DNA from: Chrysomallon squamiferum
Lineage: Eukaryota; Mollusca; Gastropoda; Neomphalida; Peltospiridae
Assembly (NCBI GenBank): GCA_012295275.1
Contig: CM022665.1
Span: 1,774,167 to 1,838,166 of the forward strand
Length of the DNA stretch: 64,000 bases
Direction: 5' to 3'
In this document: piece after piece, positions 1 to 12,298 of the stretch
How positions within the stretch are numbered: position 1 is the stretch's first letter
Layout: each line of letters begins with the position of its first letter
Made by a program: the position numbers and the translations under genes
Notes under the pieces: model-generated
The model's database searches: none
What the model was told of the DNA's origin: nothing
What the model saw: the letters and a program-made list of their open reading frames with translations, nothing else

Positions 1-703
1 CATGAAGAAAATAATCCTAAAGTTCCAATGCCTTTCATTTCCTGGGCAGATGAGGAAGAAACATTTGATGACAATAAGCCAGATGGAACAGTGCAAAATA
101 AACAGAGTCTGCAAGACGAGCTCAGTTTAAGCCTGATGTCTGATGATGAAGACAGCATCTCTCAGGACAGAAATGAGGACATGAAATCTGCAGAACAGTT
201 TGACACAGTTTCAAGACCAAGAGGTGGGCGGCCTGAAGCAATACCTCGTCCTACTCAAACTGTAGACTCCAATCCAGGCATCGTCAGTCATCCTGAACCA
301 GAATCAGTTCCTAACACTTCACTTGATGATACCCGCTTGCCCAAAACGGACAGTAAATCTTCGCCCTTTGATAAAGACAACTGGTCAAATTATGTAAAAA
401 ACAGTGGTCTGTCTCCACCTGTTAGACCTATTGAATCGACTCCTTACAGCGACTTGCCTTATAATTTGGACCAGTTCAACTACCCTCAAGGAAGGCCTTA
501 CCCCCCTAACATACCATATCAACCATCACCACCACGGTTCACACCAAATCAGATGGGACGGTATAATGGTTATCGATATCCTGGTTATAATCAACAATAC
601 CCTGGCTACAACATTGACTATTCAGATTACGATTCTTATCCCTCTGAACAGGATCAAGATTTAAGACATACAAATTTTCAGCTTCCAAGTTATCCTGGTG
701 GAG
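1..703 (+). CDS. LRP11: LRP11-like exon, Pro/Tyr-rich stalk, 5' edge cut by window
   Basis: Open in frame 1 from the first base (reads HEENNPKVPMPF at its start). The Met at 28 is internal, not a start. The first half is rich in Asp, Glu and Ser; the second half (about 450-660) has many Tyr, Pro, Gly and Asn, such as RPYPPNIPY and YPGYNQQYPGY. There are no cysteines before the donor. It ends GGA G with donor GTATAA at 704; the frame stops soon after in the intron. Confidence 0.8.
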
Positions 704-3261
704 GTATAAAAACTGTATTAGCATGCTTGAGTCTGTTTTAATGTATTTGTGTAAATATTTTGTCATTAAATATTGACTGAATTTTTATGCTTTTTTTAAA
801 ATTATTATTGTGAATTTTTGTTTAGTAAGTTGTGCATAATTAGTTTAACTGCACCCTTGCTTGTTTGTGTAACTACACCTTGCTATTGTACATTTGTGTT
901 CATTTGTTTTCTTAAAAGTTAACACATAGTGTAAGAATACACAAACTGTTGTTGTTACAAGTTTTGAAAAAAGCATGCAATTTCTGTATTGTATTACGTG
1001 TATTTTTATGTATTTAGATATTATATTTTTTAATTAGTTATTATTTGTATACTTTATTTACTTTTAAGAATTCAATTATAATTTTAGTTAAAAATATCTT
1101 TTCACTGTAGATTTATTATTCAGTATAATGTTAGCAGAGCCACATTTGACAACAGAGCACTTCACCAAAAAATATTTTAATATATATTTGTTTTCTGTAG
1201 CATGTACCATTAAAGAAAGAAAGAAAGAAAGAAAAATTCATTTCTGGACAGAATTATAATAGTCATTTTAATACAAAAGTTCTATAGACACTATTATTGT
1301 TTGTTGTCAGTGGTTGTTTTTATTGTTCAATGTAGTGTTTGAAAAATCTAATAACAGCAGTTCCAAACTGCTTTGTTTAAACCACTGTGCCTTTTGTGAT
1401 ATTCTAATTCAATAAAATTATTTTGGTAACTTTTAGAATTACAAAAATCTAATTCTGTTAATCACTGGTAAACATTTTTCCTTTTTTTGCTTTCAGTATT
1501 TAAGCTTTAGAGAAAATAGATGCATTGTAACTGATTAATGAAATAAAAGAACATGTAATAATAGATATATTGTTTACTTACAAAATACATTCTATTTTAA
1601 TTGATATCTTGAATTTGATAAACACTTACTTTTGCATCATGGTTCAGAACTGTAATGTTATTGGGTTTTTTTTTATTACTGCAGGGTATCGACCAAATAT
1701 TGGACAACCAGGAAGAAGACCAACTCAAGGTATTCTATATAAAACTGTTGAGACTTTGTAGTGTTTGAAAGTAACTCTGTGTAATATTGATAATCTTATG
1801 CTTAAAATAAATTTAAATTCTATATATATTTTCAGTATGCAAGTTTTGTAAATTTTAGCAGTTTTAATTGGTATTTTATTTTTATTCAATAAGTTCAGTA
1901 AATTTTTTATCACCATTTGACTGAATACATAACTGAAAGGTGCAGTACACAAATGTACAACACATACACTGTAAATGTACATGTATATTTGTGTGTCTGT
2001 CAGTATTAGTTTAATTACAGAAATATTTTACTAGGTACCGATAATAAATTATTATTAGAGCAAAGACATTAATATTAAATATTTATAATTCTAGTAATTA
2101 TGATTTTTAGTATTGCTACTTGTGTTTTTGAAATAGTAAATGGTCATTTATATAAAAAAAAAAGTAGGAAAAAATCTAGATGGAAGCAAATGTTATAGTG
2201 TACATTACCATTTCAGTTCAGTTGTTTTTTTAACAGTTAAATATAGTAGCTTTATCGTTTGCAGTGTAGGTAAATATTTTTTTTAAAGTTCCATATTAAA
2301 TGAACAAGAATTAAGCTTTAATAAATATCTGACTTTGAGCCCAGGATAACTGTAAACACATTTATTTTTAATGAAATAAATTAACAAATGATCAAAATTT
2401 GTATTTTTTATAATATAGATTTACAACCAGGCTTGATTAACCAGCATGATAACAATGGCAAATCACTGGAGCCAACTTCATCCAGAACTTCACAGCATTT
2501 AAATAATGCTGTCTTAGACAAAGGTATCTAACTTGGTTTTATAACTCTTGTCTTCTAATTTAAAGGGATTTGCTAGTTGAAAAATGATAGAATTTGAAGA
2601 AACAAAATAGTTTTATGAAACTGGTAAGGAAGTCTTGATCCATAAATACAAGTGTCATCTGTTGCCATAATTACATTTCCAGTTTTAGTTCATCATACAT
2701 AATTAATAATAATAATAACAAAGTTCAGCTTGTTTTTAGGAGGGAGGAGGTTGTTGTTTGTAACCAATTAATTTTGTGTTTTTAGATGTCCCTACACAAG
2801 GAAGCAGTTCAAAACAGCCTGAGAGTAATGATAGTGAAAACAAAGATGACAGTAAAAGTTCTCAAGAGAAGACAATTTTGCAGAAAGCTAAGACAGAAAA
2901 GGAAACACACACCACACAAACCATTCCAGCTGACAAACATTCCAAGACTGATAAAAAAGAGAAGCCTGTGGAAAAAATTGTAAAAAGTAACTCCAATCAG
3001 AAAACGGAATCAAAAACAAAGCAGGATGAAATCGAGATACTGGAGAAGGAATCATTTGTAACAAGAGAAAAGGTGATTGTGGCTAGTCCTACTGACAGTG
3101 CACAGGGACCTATTGTTGCTTTGTCTCTTGGACTTGCTATTACTCTCGTATTGCTGGTATTTGTTGGATGTCGCTTACGTAATGTACGGAGGAGGTTACG
3201 GAAAGGTCGGCCTTTGCATTCAAATGAAGCCGATTATTTGATTAATGGCATGTATTTGTAA
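1..3261 (+). CDS. LRP11: LRP11-like type I membrane protein, 3' part (four exons)
   Basis: Seen: coding exons 1-703, 1685-1729, 2419-2523 and 2786-3261 join in frame, every junction in phase 1 with GT..AG introns. The first exon is open from base 1, so the gene begins left of the window. The visible protein is an acidic, Ser/Pro-rich stretch, then a Tyr/Pro/Gly-rich stretch, then a Lys/Ser/Glu-rich linker, one transmembrane helix (about 3109-3174, starting GPIVALSLGLAITLVLLVF) and a short basic tail ending DYLINGMYL. Known: vertebrate LRP11 has MANSC, PKD and LDL-receptor class A domains outside, one helix, and a tail ending in the same nine residues; its helix also contains a similar LGLAIT core. 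Inferred: a cell-surface protein with a disordered juxtamembrane stalk; ligand unknown. The named domains are not visible here, so the call rests on helix plus tail and on PCMT1 next door. Confidence 0.82.
704..1684 (+). other. LRP11-like intron
   Basis: AT-rich and T-rich in the sense strand, donor GTATAA, acceptor TTTTTTTTATTACTGCAG. It holds a short (GAAA)n tract at about 1212-1235. No other feature seen. Confidence 0.7.
1685..1729 (+). CDS. LRP11: LRP11-like 45-nt exon
   Basis: Acceptor TACTGCAG, donor GTATTC. With the carried G it reads GYRPNIGQPGRRPTQ and continues the Gly/Pro-rich stalk. Its length is a multiple of three, so it could be skipped without a frameshift. Confidence 0.75.
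1730..2418 (+). other. LRP11-like intron
   Basis: AT-rich, donor GTATTC, acceptor TATAATATAG. No feature seen inside. Confidence 0.65.
2419..2523 (+). CDS. LRP11: LRP11-like 105-nt exon
   Basis: Reads DLQPGLINQHDNNGKSLEPT and goes on through a Ser/Thr/Asn-rich stretch to NNAVLDK. Phase 1 on both sides. Acceptor AATATAG, donor GTATCT. It is polar, with no cysteine and no recognisable domain. Confidence 0.7.
2524..2785 (+). other. LRP11-like last intron
   Basis: 262-bp AT-rich intron ending in the strong acceptor TTTTGTGTTTTTAG. Nothing else seen. Confidence 0.65.
2786..3261 (+). CDS. LRP11: LRP11-like last coding exon: linker, TM helix, tail
   Basis: A Lys/Glu/Ser/Gln-rich linker (about 2786-3075) leads into one hydrophobic helix (about 3109-3174). 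A basic stop-transfer block with RRRLRKGR follows, then the tail ending ADYLINGMYL and TAA at 3259-3261. The tail has an NEADYL/NGMYL tyrosine arrangement that is retained in vertebrate LRP11 (SDYLINGMYL, from memory). This is the strongest homology evidence for the gene. Confidence 0.85.
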
Positions 3262-4925
3262 AAGCCATTTTAACTATTTCACATTGCATTACAATTTGTT
3301 ACAAAAATGTTATTGTATTTAACAGGTTTCTCTGTAACCGTTAGCTTAATTTCAGTGCATATATTTAATAATTTAATGTGACTTTCACTGTATGTCTTCT
3401 ATACATTATACACGGTAAAGTAGCCAGAAAATCTTAATAATCAAAATTTTAAATATTCACATATCTTGGCATTTGTTCAAGATTGTAACGCAAAGTCGTA
3501 AATTTTTAATATAAAGGCATTAACAGATTTTCATTTTATTATTTTCTTTTTTATTGAAATATTTAACATTTGTTTATATAGTTACATATTTGGATGGAAA
3601 ATCCTAATTTCAAAAACTGGATTTTATTGTTCAGATTTTGTTTTTATACTTAAATGCTGTGTGCAATAACACTGTTTGAAAGTTTAATCAAATATTTACA
3701 TTCCATGAATGATATAATTTGTTATTAAATACATATTTTTTATCCTGTGGATTGAAGTAAAACATTTTTGTTATGCATGTTCAATACATATTTGAATAAA
3801 AGCATTATAATTATTAAAATAATTCCAGGGTTGATTTTAGCCCCACCTGAAGATAGTTGAAATGGAAAATTAATTTATCTAACTTGTTAAAGTGAGCTTA
3901 AATAGTTTTGTATGTCATTTTTTTATTTGAACTAGCAGCAAAATAACACACTATAAAAATCTTTGCTAACTGCAAGATAATCCAAATTTTATGTAGAAAG
4001 GCGGTAAACTCTCCCCAAAAACTTTACAGGTTTTTTTTACTAAAATGCACAATTCTGCATGTGATCTCAGTTTGTACATTAAAACTTTTCTACGACATCT
4101 ATTTTTTTTCTTTTCTTTTTTATTTAATGTTTTCTTCTTTTTTTTCAGTCAATTTACATTTGTCACTTCATTCTGATTTGATTGGTTGTGATTACAGTTA
4201 CACAAATTTCTATAATTTTGTCACTGATGTTCATTCCTACTGGTTTTTTTCAGCATTTAGTCTTTGATCTATTTTATACAAATATTTATATATCTTATGT
4301 TAGCATTTATATGTTTGCAAACTTTTTATTGTAAAAAAATTAAGTTAAATGAGATTATTTCTTGTTACTATTGTCCTTTCTCTGTTATATTATAAAAAAT
4401 TCTTTATTACTGTTACTTTTGTTTTTTAACACACATTGGTATGTGGCACTCATTTCAATCACTGCCATGAGCATTAGATGTTTGTATATTTGTTGTTTTT
4501 TAACTTTTGCACTGTTGCTTATATAAATTCAGTTTTGTACTCAACTCGGAACCAGTCTGGAATAAATAAAATCAATGTACTGGAAGATAATAGCTCATCA
4601 GTTGTACTTAATAAAATTGATAAAATTCAGTCTCTTAAAATTATTGGTGCCTAGGTCCAATTGCAACAATTGATGAGTGAATGTTTTGGAACCCATTTAC
4701 AAAACTTTTAATAATCATAATATTGATAATTCAGATAATTATTCACTTTGTTACTAAAATCTGTAAAAATAATTATTGACTGATGTGGCTATTTAACATT
4801 ATTTCAGGAAGCTTGACAATTTTTTTTAATGCTAGAATGTAGGACAGTTGTTAATAATAGTTTTTAGTTGTCTGTGATACGAACTTTATGTAACTTTTGA
4901 AAGAATAAACTATTATTTTCACCTT
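3262..4925 (+). other. Probable LRP11-like 3' UTR
   Basis: T-rich in the sense strand with no coding potential. Several AATAAA-type signals occur (for example near 3794 and 4562). The last one before the strand composition changes is at 4904-4909 and is followed by a T/G-rich stretch (TTGTTTGTTTT). The exact end is inferred. Confidence 0.45.
4904..4909 (+). terminator. Candidate LRP11-like poly(A) signal
   Basis: AATAAA followed about 20 nt later by TTGTTTGTTTT, a suitable downstream GU-rich element. It is the last such signal before the sequence becomes A-rich. Earlier signals may also be used. Confidence 0.35.
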
Positions 4926-5049
4926 AGCCATTGTTTGTTTTACTTTTCCTTTGAGTGTCAAGTTTAAATAAAAAGAAGAAATCACTTCTTTTAAATATAT
5001 ATCTACTACCTACAAAAACAAACCAAAACAAACTAATTAAACAAATGCA

Positions 5050-5055
5050 TTTATT
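5050..5055 (-). terminator. Candidate distal PCMT1 poly(A) signal
   Basis: AATAAA on the minus strand, the furthest one before the composition switch near 4.97 kb. If used, the two convergent transcripts would end about 100 bp apart. Many alternative signals exist upstream. Confidence 0.25.
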
Positions 5056-6250
5056 AAGCAAATGTATTCACAATAAATTCAAAAAACTTCCCTGAAAAGC
5101 CAAATAAAAAAAAATTGGTCAGACTTCATGCTACTTACTAAAATACCTTGTGCTGATATGTAAGTTTTTAAAAACGATGAAATGCTAGTATAGGAAATGG
5201 GCTCCATTACTGAATTTATAACAGTTATTAGTTAATTGTTTTATTAAATTTAGATCTAAATATGAATTTCAAATTGTTTAACTTTTTGTCTTGCAATTTT
5301 CCAAAAAATATTTATATCTTTCACTATTCACTGTTATTTAACGTGAAATTTTGACCAATTCTTTTTAAAAAGCCATGTGGTATTCAGACAAGCAAATATA
5401 CAAATTAACAGAACAAACTTTGGACATGTGTTAAATTATTACAACAACAACATCTAAATTAAAACAAAAGTTGGAAATGGAAACTAATGTTTAAAAAAAT
5501 AATCTAACAATAAACCTACTGAACGCAGTAAGTATTAAAATTTAGAACATTTTCTGCTTAAATTAAATTAGCTGGAAGAAAAGGTTTTACAGCTTTTCAT
5601 TTATTTTTTTTATTGTTTATGTGGTTAAGAGGCCACAATAGTTTGGTCTATAAAATAACCAAATCCAAAAAAAAAAAATTTAAAAAATTAAAAATCGACT
5701 TTTGCAGCAGATTGCTTTTAAAATCAACATTTTGGTTGCTGTCCTAAGACATCCAAAATTCAAGTAAAACAAAGATTGTGCAACAGATGAAACAAAAATG
5801 TTTCACATTTTATGTTCATTTTTTTTTAAAACTAAAAATACAACTTTTGAAAATTGCTGCACTGTAAACAAAAAGTGAAATAAGAAATACATGTTGTTTA
5901 TCTAGAAGTAAAACATTTGAAAATGACTGCATAGTAAACAATCTAGGATGAAACTTTATTTCAGATAAATAAAGAAAACAACAGTAAAGATAAAAAATGA
6001 ATAATTCAGACAATAATTAAAAACTGAAATGGCTACCATACATTATCAAAATGGAGCAAACAAATATTGTTTAATCCAGTGAATACCAGTAACAACAGAT
6101 TTATTATATAAAGAAGTTAAAAAACAGGATAACTTCAAGTGAACTAGCAATACAACCAATGGAACAATCATTTAACAAACCAAAAACACAACTCTTTAGA
6201 AATACTTCATTATATACAATCATAAATAATATTTTAAAAATATAAAATTG

Positions 6251-6264
6251 AAGGGAAATAACTC
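6251..6264 (+). repeat. Interspersed motif copy AAGGGAAATAACTC
   Basis: One of three near-identical copies in the window (also 13897-13911 and 26942-26957). Short and of uncertain origin. Confidence 0.4.
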
Positions 6265-9200
6265 AAAATTAACCGGAACAATTTACTCTTAATGTAAATA
6301 ATTTGCATTTAACAATTTTTATCCATAATACTAACCTTATTATTTAATATTATAAATTTAATAAGATGAAATTATCTAAATCTTCCTGTTCTCAAAACGT
6401 TTTCAATTGCATTATATAGCACAATGCCTGTAATTATGATTATTTTTTGTAAATGTATATTTTGGCACAAAAATTAAATATAAATTAAAAAAGAAATAAA
6501 GTAATTATTCTTTCTTTCTTTCTTTTACCAAATGAAATTAATTTTTTCCGGACTGGCATTTTGGAATTTTTACATATTGTGTCTTATTTAAAAAAAAAGA
6601 ATAATAATAAGTAAACTTTGCTCATGCATATTCATTTCTCAAATTACTGTATATTTTATTCCTTTAGTATTAACAGAGAAAGTAATTATTTTTTCTTTTC
6701 ACTGTACCAAATAAGCTACAATAAATAAACTATATATACAAAGATAAAAAAAGATCACACATGTACACAAACAGTAAAAACTTTTTATCATCACCGGAAA
6801 AGAAAATGTTGCTTAGTGTTGTATGCTGAACTTGAATCATGACAATATGCCACAAAGATTAACTGTAAATTAACTGAGCTTTGTTAATCAGATAAATCAA
6901 TACTGGAGAGTATATTTTACATTTTACTTACAAAACCTTATTAAAATTTTCTGTTCAGAATCAGAATATTTTAAGGTAACTGTTATGTGTATAAAATATG
7001 TACAAATTCAGTGATTTGTTAAGAGAACAATTTTCTTTAGATGATTCATCAAATTTTATTCTATAATTACAGGAAAGGCTTGTTTAATGGCCTTTTATCT
7101 CGTTTTCTAAGAAGTAGCAATAATTAATTTACAGCAAGTACACCCTTATTTTTACTACTCAGCACAAAGTTAAAGAAATTTAGAAACAAACAAAAAACAA
7201 CTATTTGCTTCGTTTTTTACTAGGCTGTTAATTATGGTTTGTCACATGCATCAATGAAAAAGAGTATTAATAACAGGATTCAGCACTATTCATGGTAACA
7301 AGTTCAAAAATAACAACATCCTCCCAAAATAGTGGAGGTTTTTTGAGTGTTTTTTGTTAGTTTTACTTGCATTTTTATCTAAAAATGTAATATAACATTT
7401 TAAAAAAAATTAGAGATGTCATGGCCTATACTATTGCAACAAAAAAGTGAAAGGTAACAGAAATGTATAACTGAACAGACTAACAGCAAATACAGTACAA
7501 GAGTTCATGTCAGCCAATACCTACTTGCTGTGCTCTGTTGGTACAAGTGAAGTTGTTCTTAATATGTTGTAAATAAGATACACAGTGAAGCTAGAGTAAC
7601 AAGGTTTTCTAAAATACTGATTTAAAAAGTCTCTTAAATATTGTCTGTTCATCTTCTTTAACATTTTGTGATTTCGTAAAATAAACAATGTTCTTCAATC
7701 AGAAATTGTGTGTGATAGTTACACTATCAGACTACATCTTAATACCAAATGATTATCTTTAAAGATTTACCAAAAATAAATCCAAACAGTTTTAAATTAT
7801 AAAATAACATTTACAAACAATTTTGAATAATACAAAAGAGTTATCATTATTCACATAACATGTCATAAGCTTGTAGGTAGAAATAAACAAAGACAATAAA
7901 ATAGAAAAAAAAAATAATAATAAACAACAGTAACAAAATTCTTCATAGTAACAATTTTTTTTGGAAGTAATATTAAAAAGCAAAATACATGTTTGACACA
8001 AGTTTATCTATTATTAATAGTGTTTAATTTTAAAAACAATAAAAATTAAGTCCTTTTGATATCAATAAAGGACTACTTCAGTTTGTTTACATAAACCCTT
8101 AGATATAATTTCTTAAAACTACAAAAGAATATTTGATTAACAATATATAATGGTTAATATAGTAATGTGGTTCATGTTTCAAGATTTAAAAAAATAATAA
8201 TTAAAAAACATAATTACTGGCTAATAAATAGAGTAATAAAAAGTTTTATTATATATTTAATATACCTTCATTCTTTTTATTTAAGAAATGAAAAAAAAAA
8301 ATGTATGTACTCTTGCAAAAATATTTATTTATTATTATTATTTTAACAAAAAAAAAAACAACTACAAAATTAACAGGAATTAATAAGTATTAACGACTAA
8401 TTAATTTTGTCAAAATCTGTTGAGAACTGATGATATAATCAAAACAGTTGTCTTGTGTTATGATCTTGTTTGTGTGGAATTCTCTTCAAGGTTCCATTCA
8501 CAGCACATCTATAGTTCTTCAAAACTCAGTTTTTGATCTAAAATAAATAATTTTAACATAAATGTAACAATGAGATTAATATTGCAAACTACTTTCAACT
8601 ACTGTTACTAACATCATTGATGACTACAGTAACAACTGATTTCACTAAATCATTGGGTTTTTTTCCCACATATGTAATGTCTATAGTCTAATTAAAAACA
8701 ATTAACAATGATAATTTTTATCTTGAAGTGTGCAATAAATACATTAGTTTTTGAAAATGGATATTTAAACTACTGTATCTTCATTCTTTCTCACTTAAAA
8801 TTTAAAAAAAAAAAAAATTATCTTAATATATATCACATTTAATAAAATAACAATACTTACAGAAACTTGAAGTATCAGGCTGTGTCAACAACCATTTGCA
8901 TACTTTATAAAATAATTTTATTGTCGTATTAGCCATAGCAAAACGGTGACAAGTTTTTCAACAGTGCGCATGCCTATGACCTTTTAATGTTTCTCTTACT
9001 ATGATACATTCAGTAAATTTTAAATGCTATGTGTATAAAATCTAGAGAGGTATTCTGAAACTGTTTACTTAATTCTGCCTGATCCAACGTTAAGGGCATA
9101 ATTTTCTTCCGATATTTCATTAAATGTCAAGAATGTCTTGTTTAACATTATCTTACCTTGTCTAATTTAGTTAGGGTATATTTTGATCCATTTAATACTA

Positions 9201-9543
9201 GTATTTTCTTGTTGCTGACATTATGACATTAATACATGTGTTTAAAAACAAAAATTAAACGCAACCACTGAACTACTACCAGAAAGCAGCGGTCTTATAA
9301 TGGTTCAAAATGTGAAAATTTTGTCATAATTTTTAAATGTTATAAAGCTTTATTACAAATATTCCACAAACTTCAGTATTTTTTATAAAATCATTAATCA
9401 AAAAATTATTCTGGGAATAATAAAGATGAACAAATCTTTGAACCGAAACAAAGATAATTAACCTAGCTAGGTTTAACTTGGAAATTCTGATCATTACTAA
9501 ATTAATAAACTTTAATTAAATCAAGCTCACGGTAATAACATAC

Positions 9544-9589
9544 CTGACATTAACTTGCAGCTATGAACTACAGCATGATGCAAACCTAC
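9544..9589 (-). other. Candidate alternative 3' exon of PCMT1
   Basis: Acceptor TTCTCTTAAATTTGTTCCAG and donor CAG/GTATGT bound 46 nt (or 42 nt using the next AG). Spliced from the internal PCMT1 donor, the 46-nt form stops at once after Arg (AG+G, TAG); the 42-nt form reads RFASCCSS then stop. It may equally be a chance match. Confidence 0.25.
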
Positions 9590-10103
9590 CTGGAACAAAT
9601 TTAAGAGAATTATACAAACATAAAAATATAAGACAACAATTGAAACTGAAATTTAAAAAAAATAAAAATAAACCCACAATAAAAACACTAAAAAAGAAAT
9701 TAAATTTAATAAAAAAAACAGAAAATGTAAAATCAGGTTTATGATAAAATAGTCATTTATGTCATTTTATATATATATATATAAAACACTTCATTAAAAA
9801 TAATTTTAAAAAACAAATTACTAAAAAAATAATAATAATAATATTTATAACAGAATGATTCAAATCACAAACAATGAAAGACATAAAATCGTAACATTCC
9901 TTTACCTTGTTTTAATATTTTCTCTAATAATATATTTTAATTTTGGATTTGATTAAAAGAAAAATCATTATAATAAAATGCATTTTTTTATTACAGAACT
10001 AGCTATACAGGTTATTATCCAGGAAATGTGCTTTATGTTCTTACTTTTTATTCGATGAAGATAAACAAACAACTATATTTTCTTAAGTCAAAAAAAAAAA
10101 AAG

Positions 10104-10104
10104 A

Positions 10105-10143
<39 letters not shown>
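10104..10143 (+). repeat. (AAT)n microsatellite
   Basis: About 40 bp of pure AAT units, preceded by a 12-A run. Confidence 0.9.
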
Positions 10144-11038
10144 TATATAAGCCAAGGTATATTTGGTTAACAAGTGGATGACTGATTAGTAAGAAATATA
10201 TAGACTACATAGAGTGTTACTGGACACAAACCAAAACAAATTAAAAAATAAACAAAATGTTTCTGATGAATTAATACAAGACATAAATACAACTGTTTAT
10301 CAGAAGGGTAAATAGTCAGTGTTTATTAATTCACATAACAAATAAGTTTTTTCAAGGATCGTTTTCTTAGCATTGGGATCTAGAAAGATAACTGCTTCCA
10401 ATTTTAGATTTTAAAACATAAGATTAGGATAAAAAGGTGAATGCAAAAATGGACTCAAATAAAAATAATGTGTAGCTTAAAAACAAAATAAATCATTTGC
10501 TAGGGTCTGCCTGTTCCATATCCATTTAACCTTCAAACTGTTTTCTTCAATGATTTTAATTTATGAAAGAACTGGTTCCAAATAAAAAGCAAAAGCAAAC
10601 ATATCAAGGCCGTATTATTATATTCTTTATAATAAACAGACTGTTTGGTCTTGCTTATATGTAACAGTTGAAATAAATCCTCCTCGTGAATGAGAATCAG
10701 TTTTAATCCCATGCTTAAAACAAAATAATCTTTACATGTTATATTTTGGTTGTCCACAAAATAATTTTGTTCATGTTCTAAGTCTAAAATGCCACAGAAA
10801 TGTTTCAGAGTAGCACCCTTTTCCTACATTTTTATGACTATCATTTGTTTCAAACACCAAACATCCAAAAATAATAAGAGGCATGGAACACAGATGAATG
10901 AATTAAGTGTTACAACTCTAGAAAAGAGACAGCACCAGACACCACTACCAGAAGCAATATTACACGCTCAGAGTGCGCACTAAATTTTACATCGCTGGTA
11001 CTGAAGCACATGGGGCACCTGAATTCCATGCAAAAAAC

Positions 11039-11218
11039 CTAGCTCCACCTTGGCCATTGCTTTTCCTTGCTTGTCAGAGGTACGTAGATAACTCCCATCA
11101 GGTTCTTCTTAACAACCTGTCCGTCTAGAGTCTTGTCAATCTGCATCAGTTTCTGGCTCTCCCCTTGAGGACCTACTGGAATAATGAGTCGACCTCCAGG
11201 TTTCAACTGTTTTATCAA
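11039..11218 (-). CDS. PCMT1: PCMT1 last coding exon
   Basis: Reads [19 protein letters not shown] and onward to [20 protein letters not shown], then S and a TAG at 11041-11039. The bases CCAAG/GTGGAGC near the end form a potential internal donor at the place where, from memory, human PCMT1 is alternatively spliced to replace its last residues by an RDEL-type end. Confidence 0.95.
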   Translation of the reverse strand: MIKQLKPGGRLIIPVGPQGESQKLMQIDKTLDGQVVKKNLMGVIYVPLTSKEKQWPRWS

Positions 11219-12265
11219 CTGTAGAAAAACAAAATAACATTTTCAAATTTAAATAAACTATAAATTCAGTAGTACTAGAATATATTTAAAAATCAGATGG
11301 GATAAAGGAGGGGGTTGCTCAAAATCAAAAAACAGTATTTTTTTTATCCACATTTTCCTTCTACTCATGTTTCTAAATGTTTTGTTTTTAATGAACAAAA
11401 TTTGCCTGTTTTTAACTAAATTTTAAATAAATATTTAAACTGCACTAGAAATGGGTGTCATATTTTGTAGCAAATAAAAATAAAAATGTTAAAAGAGATA
11501 TTAAGTTAACAGTTACATCTTCTGGCAAGACTGGCGCTGCAGCTCCAACATGTATAGCGTCATAAGGTGCATCAGGTTCATATCCCAGTCTACCATCACC
11601 AACCACAAGTTTCAAATTGCCCTTCTTTAAAAGGTTTTTAGTTGCTGGATCCTTGTTGACATTTTTAACAGAATCAGAAACTAGTTCATCCATGTGATCA
11701 ATACCCACTGCCAGACCTTTATCTCCTACCTAAAAGAAATATGCTAGAAATAGGTTTTGAATATTTTACATATCTGCATAAAACTTAAGCAGATTGATGT
11801 GTTAACATGGTTGGGTGTTTTTCTGGGGGTTTTTAAGCAGATGAATCAAACAATGTTCATACTTTGTCTTTGTTTGAAATTTGTAATATGTTTTTAAAAA
11901 TATACATTTTTGAGGAAGCTGAAATATAAAAGTATTATACAATTACTTTTTTGTTATTTTAGATCATTAACATTATTATAAAATTATTTATAAACAACTG
12001 TGTGCCACTCTGAGGATATAGATATTAATTCTTGAACTGTCAAATATTATGGATAATGACTGGATAACCTACAAGCAGTGCCATACAAGCAGTGAGATAG
12101 CCACTTCCTGAACCAACATCCAGAGCTCGTTTTCCTTCTGACAAGTGATCAACTAACAACTCCAAGGCATGTGCATGCTGTATTAAAATACAATTTATCA
12201 AATATAAGCCCACAAATCTGACTACATTATATATATATATATATAAATATGTATATGTATGTATG

Positions 12266-12298
<33 letters not shown>

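Larger units (their letters stand above)
5030..11038 (-). other. Region 3' of PCMT1; possible long 3' UTR with alternative terminal exons
   Basis: About 6 kb with no convincing open reading frame. It is T-rich when read on the minus strand, in contrast to the T-rich plus strand before 4.97 kb. This fits transcription from PCMT1 reaching leftward, but a much shorter 3' UTR is also possible because minus-strand AATAAA signals (TTTATT on plus) are frequent. It contains (AAT)n at 10104-10143, a GGGAAATAACTC copy at 6254-6264, and candidate alternative exons at 9544-9589 and ending at 8537. Confidence 0.35.

Noticed and set aside
1725-1982. 85-codon minus-strand frame overlapping an LRP11-like exon
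   Set aside because: Antisense shadow in an AT-rich intron.
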